64,000 nt of DNA from Marivita hallyeonensis. Its GTDB lineage: Bacteria > Pseudomonadota > Alphaproteobacteria > Rhodobacterales > Rhodobacteraceae. The DNA lies in contig NZ_FQXC01000002.1 of assembly GCF_900129875.1 (NCBI RefSeq), forward strand, positions 434,001 to 498,000. Direction: 5' to 3'. This document shows positions 1-9,679 of the stretch, in pieces (position 1 is the first letter of the stretch; each line of letters opens with the position of its first letter). Both the position numbers and the translations under genes were made by a program. The notes beneath the pieces are model-generated. The model was given only the letters and a program-made list of their open reading frames with translations. It searched no databases and was not told where the DNA came from.

Positions 1-876
1 ACCGAAGCGGAGCGTGCGGTCACGCTGTGCAATTCGGGTGTCGTCTGCGCGTCCGCAACAATGCTCTTCTCGCTCATCGAAGCCGTCGGCAATGATAATG
101 CGGCGGGCGAGTATTACCTCACCGACGTGGTCGGTATTGGCAGAGACCGTGGTTTATCCGCGACCGTCGTGACCTGCGATCAGTCAGAAACGCTTGGCAT
201 CAATTCTCGAGTGGAACTGGCGCTGGCTGAGGCTGCCTTTCAAGCCAACACGCGCCAGACGCTGATGGAAAACGGGGTGCAGATGCAGGCCCCCGAGACC
301 GTCTTCTTATCGTTCGATACCGTCATCGGCCGCGATACGGAGATTGAACCGAACGTTATCTTTGCCGCCGGCGTCACCGTCGAGTCCGGTGCGCGGATCC
401 GGGCTTTCAGCCACCTCGAAGGCGCACATGTCAGTCGTGGCTCGACCGTGGGTCCCTTTGCCCGCCTGCGCCCCGGCGCGGAACTTGCCGAAGACGTCCA
501 CGTCGGCAATTTCGTGGAAATCAAGAACGCGCATCTCGACGAAGGCGCGAAGGTCAATCACCTGACCTATATTGGCGACGCCAAGATCGGGGCCCGGACG
601 AATGTTGGCGCGGGCACCATCACCTGCAACTACGACGGGGTGATGAAGCACAAGACGACCATTGGCCGTGACACCTTCATCGGGTCGAACACCATGCTCG
701 TGGCCCCGGTGACAGTCGGGAACGAAGCCATGACGGCGACCTCGACCACGGTCACCAAAGACGTCCCCGATGGCGCGATGGCCATCGCCCGGACCGAGCA
801 GCAAAACAAGAAAGGCTTTGCGCGCAAACTGTTTGCGATCCTCCGCGCCAAGAAAGCCAAACAGGCAAAAGGGTAA
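1..876 (+). CDS. glmU: GlmU, bifunctional UDP-GlcNAc pyrophosphorylase / glucosamine-1-P acetyltransferase (5' partial)
   Basis: The window opens inside this gene: 291 residues are readable from base 1 to the stop and no start is visible. GlmU is a cytoplasmic enzyme that acetylates glucosamine-1-phosphate and uridylylates it to UDP-GlcNAc, the precursor of peptidoglycan and lipid A. What remains is the end of the uridylyltransferase domain (GEYYLTD near the left edge) and the whole left-handed beta-helix acetyltransferase domain. NHLTYIGDA carries the expected catalytic His and GAGTITCNYDG is the conserved active-site loop. About 160 residues are missing compared with a usual GlmU of roughly 450. 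glmS begins four bases downstream, so both enzymes towards UDP-GlcNAc are probably co-transcribed. Confidence 0.97.
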   Translation, partial: TEAERAVTLCNSGVVCASATMLFSLIEAVGNDNAAGEYYLTDVVGIGRDRGLSATVVTCDQSETLGINSRVELALAEAAFQANTRQTLMENGVQMQAPETVFLSFDTVIGRDTEIEPNVIFAAGVTVESGARIRAFSHLEGAHVSRGSTVGPFARLRPGAELAEDVHVGNFVEIKNAHLDEGAKVNHLTYIGDAKIGARTNVGAGTITCNYDGVMKHKTTIGRDTFIGSNTMLVAPVTVGNEAMTATSTTVTKDVPDGAMAIARTEQQNKKGFARKLFAILRAKKAKQAKG

Positions 877-880
877 CGAT

Positions 881-2698
881 ATGTGTGGCATCGTCGGCGT
901 ATTGGGTCAGCACGAAGCGGCCCCCATTCTGGTAGAGGCGCTCAAACGGCTGGAATACCGCGGCTATGACAGTGCGGGGATTGCGACGGTCAACAACGGC
1001 ACGCTCGACCGGCGTCGCGCGGTGGGCAAACTCGTCAACCTGTCTGACCTTTTGGTCCACGACCCGCTTCCCGGCAAGTCCGGCATCGGGCATACCCGCT
1101 GGGCCACCCACGGCGCGCCGAACGCAAACAACGCCCACCCGCACCAGTCCGGTCCGGTGGCTGTCGTGCACAATGGCATCATTGAGAACTACAAGGAACT
1201 GCGCGCCGAACTCGCCGCGTATCAGATCACGCCAGAGACCGACACCGACTCCGAAACCATCGCGCTTTTGACGCATCACTACATGAAGCAGGGCATGACC
1301 CACGTGGATGCCGCCCGCAAATGCCTGTCGCGCCTTGAGGGGGCTTTCGCGCTTGCATTTCTTTTCGACGGTGAAGACGACCTGATTGTCGCCGCCCGCA
1401 AGGGCAGCCCTCTTGCCGTTGGACATGGCGACGGCGAGATGTATGTCGGCTCCGACGCCATCGCTCTGGCTCCGCTGACCAACCGCATCACCTATCTCGA
1501 GGAAGGCGATTGCGCCATCCTCACCCGGCAGACGCTTGATATCTTTGATGAGTCCGGCACCCGCGTCACCCGCGAACTGCGCGAAGTGAGCCTTGATGCG
1601 TCACGCGTGGACAAGGCCGGGTTCAAGCATTTCATGGCCAAGGAGATCGCCGAACAGCCGACCGTGCTTGCCGATGCGTTGCGCGGATACCTGAATGGCA
1701 ACACAATCTTCTTGCCCGACACCCTGCCCGATTTCGCCAAGGTCGACCGCCTTGTGATGGTGGCCTGCGGCACGGCTTATTACGCCTGCCTCACCGCCAA
1801 ATACTGGTTCGAACAGATCGCACGCCTGCCCGTCGAGGTGGATATCGCATCCGAGTTCCGCTACCGCGAGCCCCCCATTTCCAAAGGCACGGTGGCGATT
1901 TTCGTCTCGCAATCCGGTGAAACCGCCGACACGCTTGCCGCGCTGCGCTATTGCAAAGGCAAGGCCGAAACAATCCTATCCGTGGTCAATGTCGATCAGA
2001 GCTCGATTGCCCGCGAAAGCGACGTGGCCCTGCCCATCCACGCAGGTGTCGAAGTGGGGGTCGCTTCGACGAAGGCCTTCACCTGTCAGCTCAACACGTT
2101 GCTTTTGCTCGCGTTGAACGCCGCAAACCAGCGCGGCACGATCAGCGACACGGATTTGGCATCTACGCTGTCAAACCTGAGGGCCTTGCCGGGTTTGTTC
2201 AACGCAGCGCTCGACCGAGACCCGGTCATGGCCGACGCCGCGACGCAGATCGCCGAGGCGCGCGACGTTTTGTTCCTCGGGCGCGGTCTGATGTATCCGC
2301 TCGCTCTCGAAGGCGCGCTCAAACTAAAGGAAATCAGTTATATACACGCCGAAGCTTATGCATCAGGTGAACTGAAGCATGGCCCCATCGCGCTAATCGA
2401 CAAGACCGTACCAGTGGTCGTCATGGCGCCGCGCGACGCGTTGTTCGAGAAGACGGTGTCGAACATGCAGGAAGTGATGGCGCGCGGCGGTCGTGTCTGC
2501 CTGATCACCGATGCCGCCGGTGCCGAGGCTGCGGGGGACGACGTCTGGCGCACGGTCGTGTTGCCCGAAGTCGACCCGATCCTGACCCCGCTTCTCTACG
2601 CCCTACCCGCACAGCTGCTGGCGTACCACGCCGCTGTCGCCAAGGGCACGGACGTCGATCAACCGCGGAACCTCGCGAAGTCCGTTACGGTCGAATGA
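881..2698 (+). CDS. glmS: GlmS, glutamine--fructose-6-phosphate aminotransferase (isomerizing)
   Basis: The 605-residue protein makes glucosamine-6-phosphate from fructose-6-phosphate and glutamine, the first step of the hexosamine pathway. I placed the start at the ATG giving MCGIVGVLG, because the Cys after the initiator Met is the catalytic nucleophile of class II glutamine amidotransferases. The frame stays open further upstream, but only by running through the end of glmU. The N-terminal glutaminase domain (about residues 2-220, with GHTRWATHG) is followed by two SIS sugar-isomerase domains (VACGTAYYA, SQSGETADT) and the conserved C-terminus DQPRNLAKSVTVE. Length and order are normal for the family. 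Only four bases separate it from glmU. Confidence 0.98.
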   Translation: MCGIVGVLGQHEAAPILVEALKRLEYRGYDSAGIATVNNGTLDRRRAVGKLVNLSDLLVHDPLPGKSGIGHTRWATHGAPNANNAHPHQSGPVAVVHNGIIENYKELRAELAAYQITPETDTDSETIALLTHHYMKQGMTHVDAARKCLSRLEGAFALAFLFDGEDDLIVAARKGSPLAVGHGDGEMYVGSDAIALAPLTNRITYLEEGDCAILTRQTLDIFDESGTRVTRELREVSLDASRVDKAGFKHFMAKEIAEQPTVLADALRGYLNGNTIFLPDTLPDFAKVDRLVMVACGTAYYACLTAKYWFEQIARLPVEVDIASEFRYREPPISKGTVAIFVSQSGETADTLAALRYCKGKAETILSVVNVDQSSIARESDVALPIHAGVEVGVASTKAFTCQLNTLLLLALNAANQRGTISDTDLASTLSNLRALPGLFNAALDRDPVMADAATQIAEARDVLFLGRGLMYPLALEGALKLKEISYIHAEAYASGELKHGPIALIDKTVPVVVMAPRDALFEKTVSNMQEVMARGGRVCLITDAAGAEAAGDDVWRTVVLPEVDPILTPLLYALPAQLLAYHAAVAKGTDVDQPRNLAKSVTVE

Positions 2699-2716
2699 CG
2701 GGACACGCGTGACGCC

Positions 2717-3400
2717 ATGACCCGAGACGACGCGCTGACGCAGCTGAAGGCGCTGGCAGAACCGGGACGTGCGGAGCAGATGGCGGCCTATCACAAGGTG
2801 CCGCGTCGATATCTTGGTGTCGCAAATCCTGACACCGATACTTTGGTCCGTGAGTGGCGCCGGTCGCTCGACCTCGAAACCCGTTTGAAACTCGCCGAAG
2901 ACCTTTGGCAGACCAATATCTTCGAAGCCCGGGTCGCGGCCGCCAAGCTGCTCACCCAGGCGCGGATCAAGCCATCCGACAAAGGCGCTTGGTCGTTGAT
3001 CCAAAGCTGGGTTCCCGATTTCGATAGCTGGGCCATCGCGGATCACGCCTGCATTGCCGGTCAGAAACGCCTCATCGCTGACCCCGGCCGGCTGGACACG
3101 GTCGAGACCTGGACAAAAAGCGACCACTTGTGGACCCGACGTGCGGCGCTTGTGATTACCCTGCCCTGGACCAAGCAGAACCACCCGTCACAATCGGAGT
3201 TGGAGGCGCGCGACCGCATCCTTGGATGGGCCGCAGGCTATGTGGACGACCCCGAATGGTTCATCCAGAAAGCGGTCGCATGGTGGTTGCGAGACCTGTC
3301 CCGACACGACCCGGACCGCACGCGCGCGTTTCTGGTGCGCCACGCCGATCGGATGAAACCATTCGCCCGCAAAGAAGCCGCTCGCCTTCTACCCGCCTGA
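2717..3400 (+). CDS. AlkD-like DNA alkylation repair protein
   Basis: This 227-residue protein matches the AlkD family of HEAT-like-repeat DNA glycosylases, which remove alkylated bases such as 3- and 7-methylpurines. The visible match is the AlkD-type pattern of paired helices rich in Trp and Arg. Examples are KVPRRYLGV near residue 27, [44 protein letters not shown] and [19 protein letters not shown]. Trp and Asp residues of this kind line the DNA-binding cleft in characterised AlkD proteins. It follows glmS by 18 bases on the same strand and could be read from the same transcript. Its stop overlaps by 12 bases the convergent lipoprotein gene. Substrate specificity cannot be told from sequence alone. 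Confidence 0.85.
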   Translation: MTRDDALTQLKALAEPGRAEQMAAYHKVPRRYLGVANPDTDTLVREWRRSLDLETRLKLAEDLWQTNIFEARVAAAKLLTQARIKPSDKGAWSLIQSWVPDFDSWAIADHACIAGQKRLIADPGRLDTVETWTKSDHLWTRRAALVITLPWTKQNHPSQSELEARDRILGWAAGYVDDPEWFIQKAVAWWLRDLSRHDPDRTRAFLVRHADRMKPFARKEAARLLPA

Positions 3401-3889
3401 GAACACCTGAACTTCGACCAGACCGGTCAAAGGTGCCCCGACCAGGCGCATGGCGGGCAACGACATGCGGCTGCCCGCCGTCGCCGGCCCGTCAATCGGG
3501 ATCAGCTCGACCTGCGCCGATTGTCCCGTCCCGGGATAAAGAACGCGCCCCTGCCCGGCAGAGGACACCAAAGGCGTCTCGATCCAGAAGCCTGGACGCG
3601 CCGGATCGCCCAGCGACACGATCGTTGCCCCAACCGATCGCTCGGCAGTGCCGGTTGCGGCAGCGGCTGCCTGCCGCTCTTCCGCAGTTGTCGTGTCGAA
3701 CTCCTCGACGGTACGGGCGGTCACCGGTGGTGTGCGAACGGCGGCCTCGACCACACCGGGCCGCGCCTGCGGTCGCATCTGCCCATCGGAGTCTGTCGCT
3801 GAGTTCGGCGTCCCTATCGGCGGAAACAGCCCCGTGCCACATCCGGTCAGCATCAAACACACTCCAAAAATCGCGAACTTTTTCTGCAT
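3389..3889 (-). CDS. Hypothetical lipoprotein
   Basis: The 166-residue product starts [20 protein letters not shown], a lipoprotein signal peptide with lipobox LTGC, so Cys17 should be lipidated and the protein held in the cell envelope. After a low-complexity Pro/Ala/Thr-rich segment (about residues 22-85) comes a beta-rich domain containing [20 protein letters not shown] and [19 protein letters not shown] do not recognise a functional family. Similar short roseobacter lipoproteins are, as I recall, often mislabelled as sugar-acid dehydratases, and nothing catalytic is visible here. It lies back to back with moaA, so the 80 bases between 3889 and 3970 must hold both promoters. Confidence 0.8.
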   Translation of the reverse strand: MQKKFAIFGVCLMLTGCGTGLFPPIGTPNSATDSDGQMRPQARPGVVEAAVRTPPVTARTVEEFDTTTAEERQAAAAATGTAERSVGATIVSLGDPARPGFWIETPLVSSAGQGRVLYPGTGQSAQVELIPIDGPATAGSRMSLPAMRLVGAPLTGLVEVQVFSGG

Positions 3890-3969
3890 GCCAGCCTCCG
3901 ACCTTCGTCCTGTTTTTCGCCGCTGTCATATACTTGCCCAGCTTCCGGCGAAAGGCTAGGCTCCCCGGC

Positions 3970-4974
3970 ATGACACCGCTCATTGATCCCTTCCAACGCG
4001 CGATCAACTATCTGCGCGTCTCCGTCACCGACCGCTGCGATTTCCGCTGCGTCTACTGCATGTCGGAGAACATGACCTTCCTGCCAAAGAAAGAGCTTCT
4101 GACGCTGGAAGAGCTTGATCGCATGTGCTCGACCTTCATTCGTCTGGGCGTTGAAAAGCTGCGGATCACCGGCGGCGAGCCGCTGGTGCGGCGGGACATC
4201 ATGACCTTCTTCCGCGCGATGACGCGCCACCTGGACGAGGGGACGCTCAGGGAGCTGACGCTGACAACGAACGGGTCACAACTCGAACGCTTCGCAGGCG
4301 ATCTCTACGACGCGGGCGTGCGCCGGGTGAACGTGTCGCTCGACACGCTGGACGAGCAGAAATTCGCGGATATCACCCGATGGGGGCGTCTGCCGCAGGT
4401 GCTCAGCGGCATCGACGCGGCCCAGAAGGCAGGATTGCGCGTCAAGATCAACGCGGTTGCGCTGAAGGGCTTCAACGAGGATGAGCTTTTCACCATGACC
4501 GAATGGTGCGCCGCGCGCGACATGGACCTGACCTTCATCGAGGTCATGCCGATGGGCGATATCGGCAACGAGGATCGGCTTGGTCAATATTGGAAGCTCA
4601 GCGATCTGCGCGACGAATTGAGCAAGGAATACACACTGACCGATCTGCCCGAGCGCACCGGCGGCCCGGCGCGCTATGTCCGGCTGGAAGAAACCGGCCA
4701 GAAGGTCGGCTTCATCACGCCGCTCACGCATAACTTCTGCGAAAGCTGCAACCGCGTACGACTGACCTGCACAGGGGAGCTCTTCATGTGCCTCGGGCAG
4801 GAAGACAACGCCGACCTGCGCAGCGCGTTGCGCAACCACCCGAAAAGCGACCAACCGCTGGAGCAGGCCATCCGGGACGCGATCGCGCTCAAACCCAAGG
4901 GACACGATTTCGACTATTCCCGCCAAACAGTCGATGGCCGCGTCTCACGCCATATGAGCCATACCGGCGGCTGA
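3970..4974 (+). CDS. moaA: MoaA, GTP 3',8-cyclase (molybdenum cofactor biosynthesis)
   Basis: MoaA is the radical-SAM enzyme that, with MoaC, converts GTP to cyclic pyranopterin monophosphate in molybdopterin synthesis. The 334-residue protein has the SAM-cluster motif CDFRCVYC (Cys23, Cys27, Cys30), the SAM-binding [11 protein letters not shown], and the second cluster region [11 protein letters not shown] with a further Cys 13 residues on. It ends in the conserved Gly-Gly tail (SHTGG). The frame is open for 280 codons further upstream, but that stretch has no homology and runs across the AlkD-like gene, so I chose the ATG at 3970, which gives the usual family length. No other moa genes are in the window. 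The 3' end carries a hairpin module at 4989-5039. Confidence 0.97.
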   Translation: MTPLIDPFQRAINYLRVSVTDRCDFRCVYCMSENMTFLPKKELLTLEELDRMCSTFIRLGVEKLRITGGEPLVRRDIMTFFRAMTRHLDEGTLRELTLTTNGSQLERFAGDLYDAGVRRVNVSLDTLDEQKFADITRWGRLPQVLSGIDAAQKAGLRVKINAVALKGFNEDELFTMTEWCAARDMDLTFIEVMPMGDIGNEDRLGQYWKLSDLRDELSKEYTLTDLPERTGGPARYVRLEETGQKVGFITPLTHNFCESCNRVRLTCTGELFMCLGQEDNADLRSALRNHPKSDQPLEQAIRDAIALKPKGHDFDYSRQTVDGRVSRHMSHTGG

Positions 4975-4988
4975 AGCGTTGCGTGTAC

Positions 4989-5039
4989 GAGGGGCCAGCC
5001 CCTCGCGCTCCCCGAGGTATTTGCGAAACAGAGAAGACC
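4989..5039 (+). terminator. 3'-end hairpin module downstream of moaA (module copy 1)
   Basis: Fifteen bases after the moaA stop there is a perfect 7-bp inverted repeat, GAGGGGC-CA-GCCCCTC (4989-5004). It is followed at 5011-5039 by the tail CCCCGAGGTATTTGCGAAAC continuing into AGAGAAGACC. The same tail, 27 of 29 bases identical and in inverted orientation, occurs at 5138-5166, and close copies follow cysE and scpA. Position and hairpin suggest a transcription terminator or 3'-end processing signal. The T-run is short in this copy. Confidence 0.6.
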
Positions 5040-5137
5040 CGCCTCTTACACTATGGCAACGGGCTTATTTTGGTTTGCCGAGGGCGCATCCAACCTTCAC
5101 CGCAGGCACGATGACGCAATGAACGCGGCACCATTGT

Positions 5138-5246
5138 GGTCTTCTCTGTTTCAGAAATACCTCGGGGTTTGGGGCAGAGCCCCAATCGCTGGATGCGCCG
5201 GAGGCGCAGACGGCCAGAGCAGCGCGCCGAAGGCGCACAATTTCCC
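5138..5246 (-). terminator. 3'-end hairpin module downstream of anmK (module copy 2)
   Basis: Read on the minus strand directly after the anmK stop, this stretch holds three hairpins and then the shared tail. The hairpins are GCGCC-TTC-GGCGC (5224-5236), TGCGCC-TCC-GGCGCA (5194-5208) and TTGGGGC-TCT-GCCCCAA (5169-5185). The tail at 5138-5166 begins CCCGAGGTATTTCTGAAACA. It mirrors the moaA copy at 5011-5039, so the two convergent genes each end in one. I interpret it as a terminator region. Confidence 0.6.
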
Positions 5247-6347
5247 TCAGTTACGGCTGACGATCCCGCCTCCCACCGGCGCCCTGACGCCGGTCGTTCC
5301 CGGGGCCGACGTGGGCAATCCGCGTATCACACGCACTGCGAGATAGGCAAAGGCTTGCGCCTCGAGCATGTCGCCATCGAGGCCGACCACCTCCACGGGG
5401 CGTACCGGGCAATCCAGCGCCGTCTCCAGCATGGCCATCATCACCGGGTTCTTTCGCCCGCCACCCGTGACAAGCACTTTTGACGGTGGGACGGGGCAGT
5501 GTTCCATGCCACGCATCACGGCGGCCGCGGCCATCGCCGTCATCGTGGCCGCAGCGTCTGCATCGCCCAGTTCCCGCACCAGATCGAGCATCAGGGAAAA
5601 GTCATTCCGATCGAGTGACTTCGGCGGCATCTTGAGGAAATACCCTTCGTCCAGGAACAGCTCCAAAGCGCCATCCACGACGTTTCCCTGCGCCGCCAAT
5701 GCACCGTCCTTGTCGAAGGGCACGCCACGCCGTTCCATCATCAGATCGTTGATCGGTGCGTTCGCCGGTCCGGTGTCGAACGCAAGAAGTGCGCCGTCTG
5801 CTTCTGGCGCATCCGCGTGCGGATCGACCCAGGTCAGATTGCCCACGCCACCGAGGTTCAGAAAGGCCAGCGGTGCGTCAGCTTTTATCCATTTCGCGCA
5901 GGCCCAATGGAAGAACGGTGCGAGGGGCGCACCCTGCCCCCCCAACTCCACGTCAGAGGATCGGAAATCCGATACAACTGTGCCCCCCAAGGCCGCCGCA
6001 AGCGCAGCGCCATCGCCCACCTGATGCGTTCCCCGCCCCTGCGGCTCATGCGCCAATGTCTGACCGTGAAATCCCACCACGTCTGCCCCGTCGAAGCCCC
6101 GCAGCGCGGCGAGATGCGCATCGAGAACGACATGTTCGGCCGCGGCCACATCCTCGTCGCCGGGCCACTGCCCCAGGGCCGCGCGCAGGATGGCCTGTTC
6201 CTCTGCGGAATAGGGGCGATAGCCCGAAGCTCCGAACTCCGAGATGGTCCGCCCATCGGTGCGGATCATCGCCACGTCCACACCGTCCAACGACGTGCCT
6301 GACATCGCGCCCAGCGCCCATATGGGTTCCGCCAACTTGCCCTTCAC
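5247..6347 (-). CDS. anmK: AnmK, anhydro-N-acetylmuramic acid kinase
   Basis: AnmK phosphorylates and opens 1,6-anhydro-MurNAc released during peptidoglycan turnover, returning it to the recycling pathway. Recognisable ASKHA-fold motifs are [14 protein letters not shown] near the N-terminus (ATP phosphate loop), [35 protein letters not shown] and [10 protein letters not shown] prefer the GTG at 6347 (366 residues). It has GAGGGG five bases upstream and puts the MSGTSLDG motif about 14 residues in, as in other AnmK proteins. An earlier GTG at 6380 would add 11 residues and leave only 21 bases to the divergent tyrS start. No other recycling gene is adjacent. Confidence 0.93.
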   Translation of the reverse strand: MKGKLAEPIWALGAMSGTSLDGVDVAMIRTDGRTISEFGASGYRPYSAEEQAILRAALGQWPGDEDVAAAEHVVLDAHLAALRGFDGADVVGFHGQTLAHEPQGRGTHQVGDGAALAAALGGTVVSDFRSSDVELGGQGAPLAPFFHWACAKWIKADAPLAFLNLGGVGNLTWVDPHADAPEADGALLAFDTGPANAPINDLMMERRGVPFDKDGALAAQGNVVDGALELFLDEGYFLKMPPKSLDRNDFSLMLDLVRELGDADAAATMTAMAAAAVMRGMEHCPVPPSKVLVTGGGRKNPVMMAMLETALDCPVRPVEVVGLDGDMLEAQAFAYLAVRVIRGLPTSAPGTTGVRAPVGGGIVSRN

Positions 6348-6401
6348 CTTTGCCCCTCGCGCCCCTATAGCTGCCGCCACTATCTATAACGAGGCAATCA
6401 C

Positions 6402-7652
6402 ATGACCTACCATCCCAAATCGGACTTCATGGCCACCATGATGCAGCGCGGCTTCCTTGCCGATTGCACCGATTATCAGGGCCTTGACGAGGCGCTGATC
6501 AAGGGGGTGGTGCCGGGCTATATCGGTTTTGACGCCACAGCGAAATCATTGCACGTGGGCAGTCTCATCCAGATCATGATGCTGCGCTGGTTGCAGAAGA
6601 CCGGGCACAAGCCGATCACGCTGATGGGGGGCGGGACGACAAAGGTGGGCGACCCCAGCTTCCGCGCAGACGAGCGTCCGTTGCTGACCCCGGAAGAAAT
6701 CGACGCCAATATCGACGGCATCAAGCAGGTCTTTGCAAAGTACATCTCGTATGATGACAGCGAAACCGGCGCGTTGATGCTGAACAATGCGGAATGGCTG
6801 GACGATCTCAACTACCTCGATTTCCTGCGTGACATCGGGCGGCATTTCAGCGTCAACCGCATGCTGTCCTTCGAGAGTGTGAAATCCCGCCTCGACCGCG
6901 AGCAAAGCCTGAGCTTTCTCGAATTCAACTACATGATCCTGCAGGCCTACGATTTCCTCGAACTGAACCGCCGCTACGGCTGTCTGGTACAGTTCGGCGG
7001 ATCGGACCAGTGGGGCAACATCGTCAACGGGATCGACCTCACACGCCGGGTGCTGGATCACGAGATCTACGGCCTGACGTCGCCGCTTCTGACCACCAGC
7101 GATGGCAAGAAGATGGGCAAATCGGCCGATGGTGCCGTGTGGCTGAATGCCGACATGCGCTCGCCCTACGAGTTCTGGCAGTTCTGGCGCAACACGACGG
7201 ATGCCGATGTGGGCCGCTTCCTGAAACTCTATACCGAGTTGCCGGTCGACGAATGCGACCGCTTGGGTGCGCTTGCCGGGTCCGAGATCAACGACGCAAA
7301 GATCATCCTCGCCAACGAGGTCACCACCCTTTGCCATGGAGCCGAGGCCGCCGCAGCCGCCGAAGCCACCGCGCGCGAGGTGTTTGAGAAAGGCGGCATC
7401 GGGGAGGACCTGCCGACCGTTTCGCTGACCGATGACGAGATCGGCGACGGCATCTCCGTGGTGCAGTTGATCGTGAAAACAGGATTGGCGAAGTCGGGCA
7501 AGGAAGCAAAGCGCCTGATCGCCGAGAATGGCGCTAAACTGGACGACGCGCCGCTGACTGATGCCGGATTGATGATCGACGCAGCCGCGCTTGTACAGCC
7601 GATCAAACTCAGTGCCGGAAAGAAGCGGCACGCCTTGGTCAAGATGGGATGA
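6402..7652 (+). CDS. tyrS: TyrS, tyrosyl-tRNA synthetase
   Basis: This 416-residue class I aminoacyl-tRNA synthetase charges tRNA-Tyr in the cytoplasm. The HIGH-type signature appears as LHVGSL (residues about 50-55). The tyrosine pocket is seen in [13 protein letters not shown] and the KMSKS loop as [11 protein letters not shown]-terminal S4-like RNA-binding domain (about residues 350-410, [17 protein letters not shown]) completes the bacterial TyrRS layout. GAGG lies upstream of the ATG. It diverges from anmK, so a short shared promoter region of about 55 bases lies between them. Confidence 0.97.
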   Translation: MTYHPKSDFMATMMQRGFLADCTDYQGLDEALIKGVVPGYIGFDATAKSLHVGSLIQIMMLRWLQKTGHKPITLMGGGTTKVGDPSFRADERPLLTPEEIDANIDGIKQVFAKYISYDDSETGALMLNNAEWLDDLNYLDFLRDIGRHFSVNRMLSFESVKSRLDREQSLSFLEFNYMILQAYDFLELNRRYGCLVQFGGSDQWGNIVNGIDLTRRVLDHEIYGLTSPLLTTSDGKKMGKSADGAVWLNADMRSPYEFWQFWRNTTDADVGRFLKLYTELPVDECDRLGALAGSEINDAKIILANEVTTLCHGAEAAAAAEATAREVFEKGGIGEDLPTVSLTDDEIGDGISVVQLIVKTGLAKSGKEAKRLIAENGAKLDDAPLTDAGLMIDAAALVQPIKLSAGKKRHALVKMG

Positions 7653-7729
7653 TCCCGCGCAAGCGCGTTATCCTTGCAAAGCGGCACCGCCATTAACGTT
7701 ACCGAAAGACCGGCGCGGCATGGTACGCC

Positions 7730-8605
7730 ATGCCCGCCAATCCCCTTCCACAATCCGACGCCTACGCCAATGCGCTGCGCGCTTTGGGAACACGTGTACT
7801 CATCGATGCGCCAATGCAACGCGATGGGACACTGGCGCGCTGCCTGATCCAGACGCGGGTTCTGCCCTTTTTCGGACCCGTGAACCTGATCTCGCGCGGC
7901 CCTGTTGGCCTGCACCCCGATGACAGCTGGGCGTACCTGAAAGACCTGGACCTCAAGGGCCCCTTGATCGTCAACGCGGGCCACGCGACCGCGCCGCCAT
8001 CGGGTCACATCCGGCTTGCCGCACCGAAGCGGATCGCGCTTCTTTCGCTGGCCAACCCGGACCAGATGCGCGCAGAGCTGCATCAGAAATGGCGCAACGC
8101 GCTGTGCAAGGCCGAACGCAGTTCGCTCACGGTGCAGGTCCAGAGCTTTTCGCCAAATGCCCATCGCTGGTTGATCACCCACGACCGCGCGCAGCAGAAA
8201 GTGCGCCGCTACCGATCATGGCCAACGCGCCTGCTCGAAACCTTTGCACAGGAGAATCCGGGACAGGTGCGGGTCGTCGTGGCGCGACTTGGAAAGACAC
8301 CGGTCGCGGCAATGCTCTTTCTCTGCCACCGTCCCTGGGCCACCTATCACCTCGGCGTCACCACGCCAGAAGGCCGGTCCGTCGCAGCGCACCAGTTGAC
8401 GCTTTGGCACATGGTGCATTGGCTCGCGGCGCGCGGTTATACGACGCTCGACCTTGGCTTGCTGACCGGGCCGGACAGCCTCGATCGTTTCAAACTGCGA
8501 AGCGGCGCAACGGCGCGCACGCTTGGCGGAACGTGGCTGAGGCTGCCCAAAGGGCTGCGGCGTCAGTTTCCAAGCATCCATTCGCCATCCGGCCAGAAGG
8601 CGTGA
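7730..8605 (+). CDS. GNAT/FemAB-like acyltransferase, function unknown
   Basis: The 291-residue protein has the layout of a FemAB/GNAT-fold acyltransferase. An N-terminal half contains conserved KWRNALCKAERSSLTVQV (about residues 120-137). The second half contains VARLGKTPVAAMLFLCHRPWATYHLGVTTPEG and a C-terminal helix before LDLGLLTGPDSLDRFKLRSG, where FKLRSG resembles the end of FemAB-type domains. Such proteins transfer acyl or aminoacyl groups to peptidoglycan peptides, amines or lipids; the substrate here cannot be inferred. It follows tyrS after 77 bases on the same strand. Its last 43 bases overlap the convergent DUF3179 gene. There is no signal peptide, so it should be cytoplasmic. 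Confidence 0.7.
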   Translation: MPANPLPQSDAYANALRALGTRVLIDAPMQRDGTLARCLIQTRVLPFFGPVNLISRGPVGLHPDDSWAYLKDLDLKGPLIVNAGHATAPPSGHIRLAAPKRIALLSLANPDQMRAELHQKWRNALCKAERSSLTVQVQSFSPNAHRWLITHDRAQQKVRRYRSWPTRLLETFAQENPGQVRVVVARLGKTPVAAMLFLCHRPWATYHLGVTTPEGRSVAAHQLTLWHMVHWLAARGYTTLDLGLLTGPDSLDRFKLRSGATARTLGGTWLRLPKGLRRQFPSIHSPSGQKA

Positions 8606-9528
8606 TAGGCGAACGCGAACATCACGTCATGCGGGACATCCTGCCCGTCTGCATCGCGCACACGGATCGATCCGACATCGCGCCCCGCGCTGATCCGCGC
8701 CGTATCCAGTGCCGAGGCCTGACCGGCACGCCACGAGATCACGACGCCCGCCTCGCGCACCTCACCTGCGTCGGCCAACCGCGCCATCGGCCAGGCGCGG
8801 TCTCCGACCCGGATCACCCGCGCCAGGGCGTCGATCCCGTGCGGCGGCATTTCCCCAGAGTACAGGAACGGCTTGGTCGAACTGTCATAACCACGGTACG
8901 GATTGCGCCCGTAGTCGCGGTTAAAGCCCGGCTCAGCCATCACCAACCCGTCGGGGTTGCGCGTGCTGAACTCGGCCCAGCTTTCCATCCAGCTTGGTAA
9001 AGTCTCTAACTCGGCCCCGGTAAAATGACCAACAATCCCTTCACCGATGGCCTGCTGCCACCAGCTTTCCGTTTCGCGGTCATACATCACCATGTCCGAA
9101 TGGCGCAGCTTGCCGGAGACGCCAAAGCTCAGCACCTGACCGTCCACGCGGCGGTCAAACGTGAGGGCGGAGTTGCACAGAGGGCAAAAGGTGACGGCCA
9201 CCGGTACGCCGTCGACGACATCATTCACGATTTCATGCCAGGTGAGATAACGGATCGGATAGGCGCGCGGCGTGCCCCCCATCTCGAGCGTGATCACCGG
9301 TTCAGTTGCTCCGATGCGGGATTCTGAGTCGATGGAGATGAAATTTGGGCTATCCAAAGCCGGGATCCCATCTTTCGACGGCCCGCCCGACAGGATCTCG
9401 ACCCAGTTCTCGACCGAGCTCGTCTCGAAATCCGTGTTCGGCCATTCATGGCGCCAGAATTCCGGACTGCCCCAGGCGCCGCCCGCCAGAAACGCCGATA
9501 CCAGACCGGCCAGGATTACCTTGCGCAT
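8563..9528 (-). CDS. DUF3179 domain-containing secreted protein
   Basis: The 321-residue protein begins MRKVILAGLVSAFLAGGAWG, a Sec signal peptide, so it is periplasmic or secreted. The body matches DUF3179: it carries the diagnostic FCPLCNSALTFDR with its Cys-x-x-Cys pair, preceded by YPIRYLTWHEIVND and followed by FGVSGKLRHSDMVMYDRETESWWQQ. The function of DUF3179 proteins is not established, and the CPLC pair could be redox-active or bind a metal. I chose the ATG at 9528 because GGGAGACACGAC precedes it and the signal peptide starts there; a longer frame adds 16 residues without a ribosome site. Its 3' end overlaps the upstream convergent gene by 43 bases. Confidence 0.85.
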   Translation of the reverse strand: MRKVILAGLVSAFLAGGAWGSPEFWRHEWPNTDFETSSVENWVEILSGGPSKDGIPALDSPNFISIDSESRIGATEPVITLEMGGTPRAYPIRYLTWHEIVNDVVDGVPVAVTFCPLCNSALTFDRRVDGQVLSFGVSGKLRHSDMVMYDRETESWWQQAIGEGIVGHFTGAELETLPSWMESWAEFSTRNPDGLVMAEPGFNRDYGRNPYRGYDSSTKPFLYSGEMPPHGIDALARVIRVGDRAWPMARLADAGEVREAGVVISWRAGQASALDTARISAGRDVGSIRVRDADGQDVPHDVMFAFAYHAFWPDGEWMLGN

Positions 9529-9617
9529 GTCGTGTCTCCCTTGGATGACCGACGTCACTCTGCGACAAGACGGCAAACCTGCCTAGTCCCTCACACGCAG
9601 CTGTGAGAGCGCGATAG

Positions 9618-9645
9618 TCCCTTCTTCTTTTCGAAAAATATGCAG
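9618..9645 (-). terminator. Diverged 3'-end module downstream of ppiA (module copy 5)
   Basis: On the minus strand, GC-rich inverted repeats lie just past the ppiA stop, including CGCGGCCC-TTCG-GGACCGCG with one mismatch near 9749-9768. Further on comes GCATATTTTTCGAAAAGAAG (about 9623-9642), which resembles the tail GAGGTATTTTTTGAAACAGA found after scpA. This looks like a decayed or variant copy of the module seen after moaA, anmK, cysE and scpA. The resemblance is weaker than between the other copies. Confidence 0.35.
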
Positions 9646-9679
9646 ACGCAACGGTCACCGCGTGGTCGCACACAGGGAA

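Noticed and set aside
3130-3969. In-frame extension of moaA by 280 codons
   Set aside because: It runs through the AlkD-like and lipoprotein genes, is Arg/Pro-rich and has no homology; MoaA length is normal from 3970.
6546-7631. A 361-codon open frame antisense to tyrS
   Set aside because: No recognisable motif and complete overlap with an essential, clearly identified gene.
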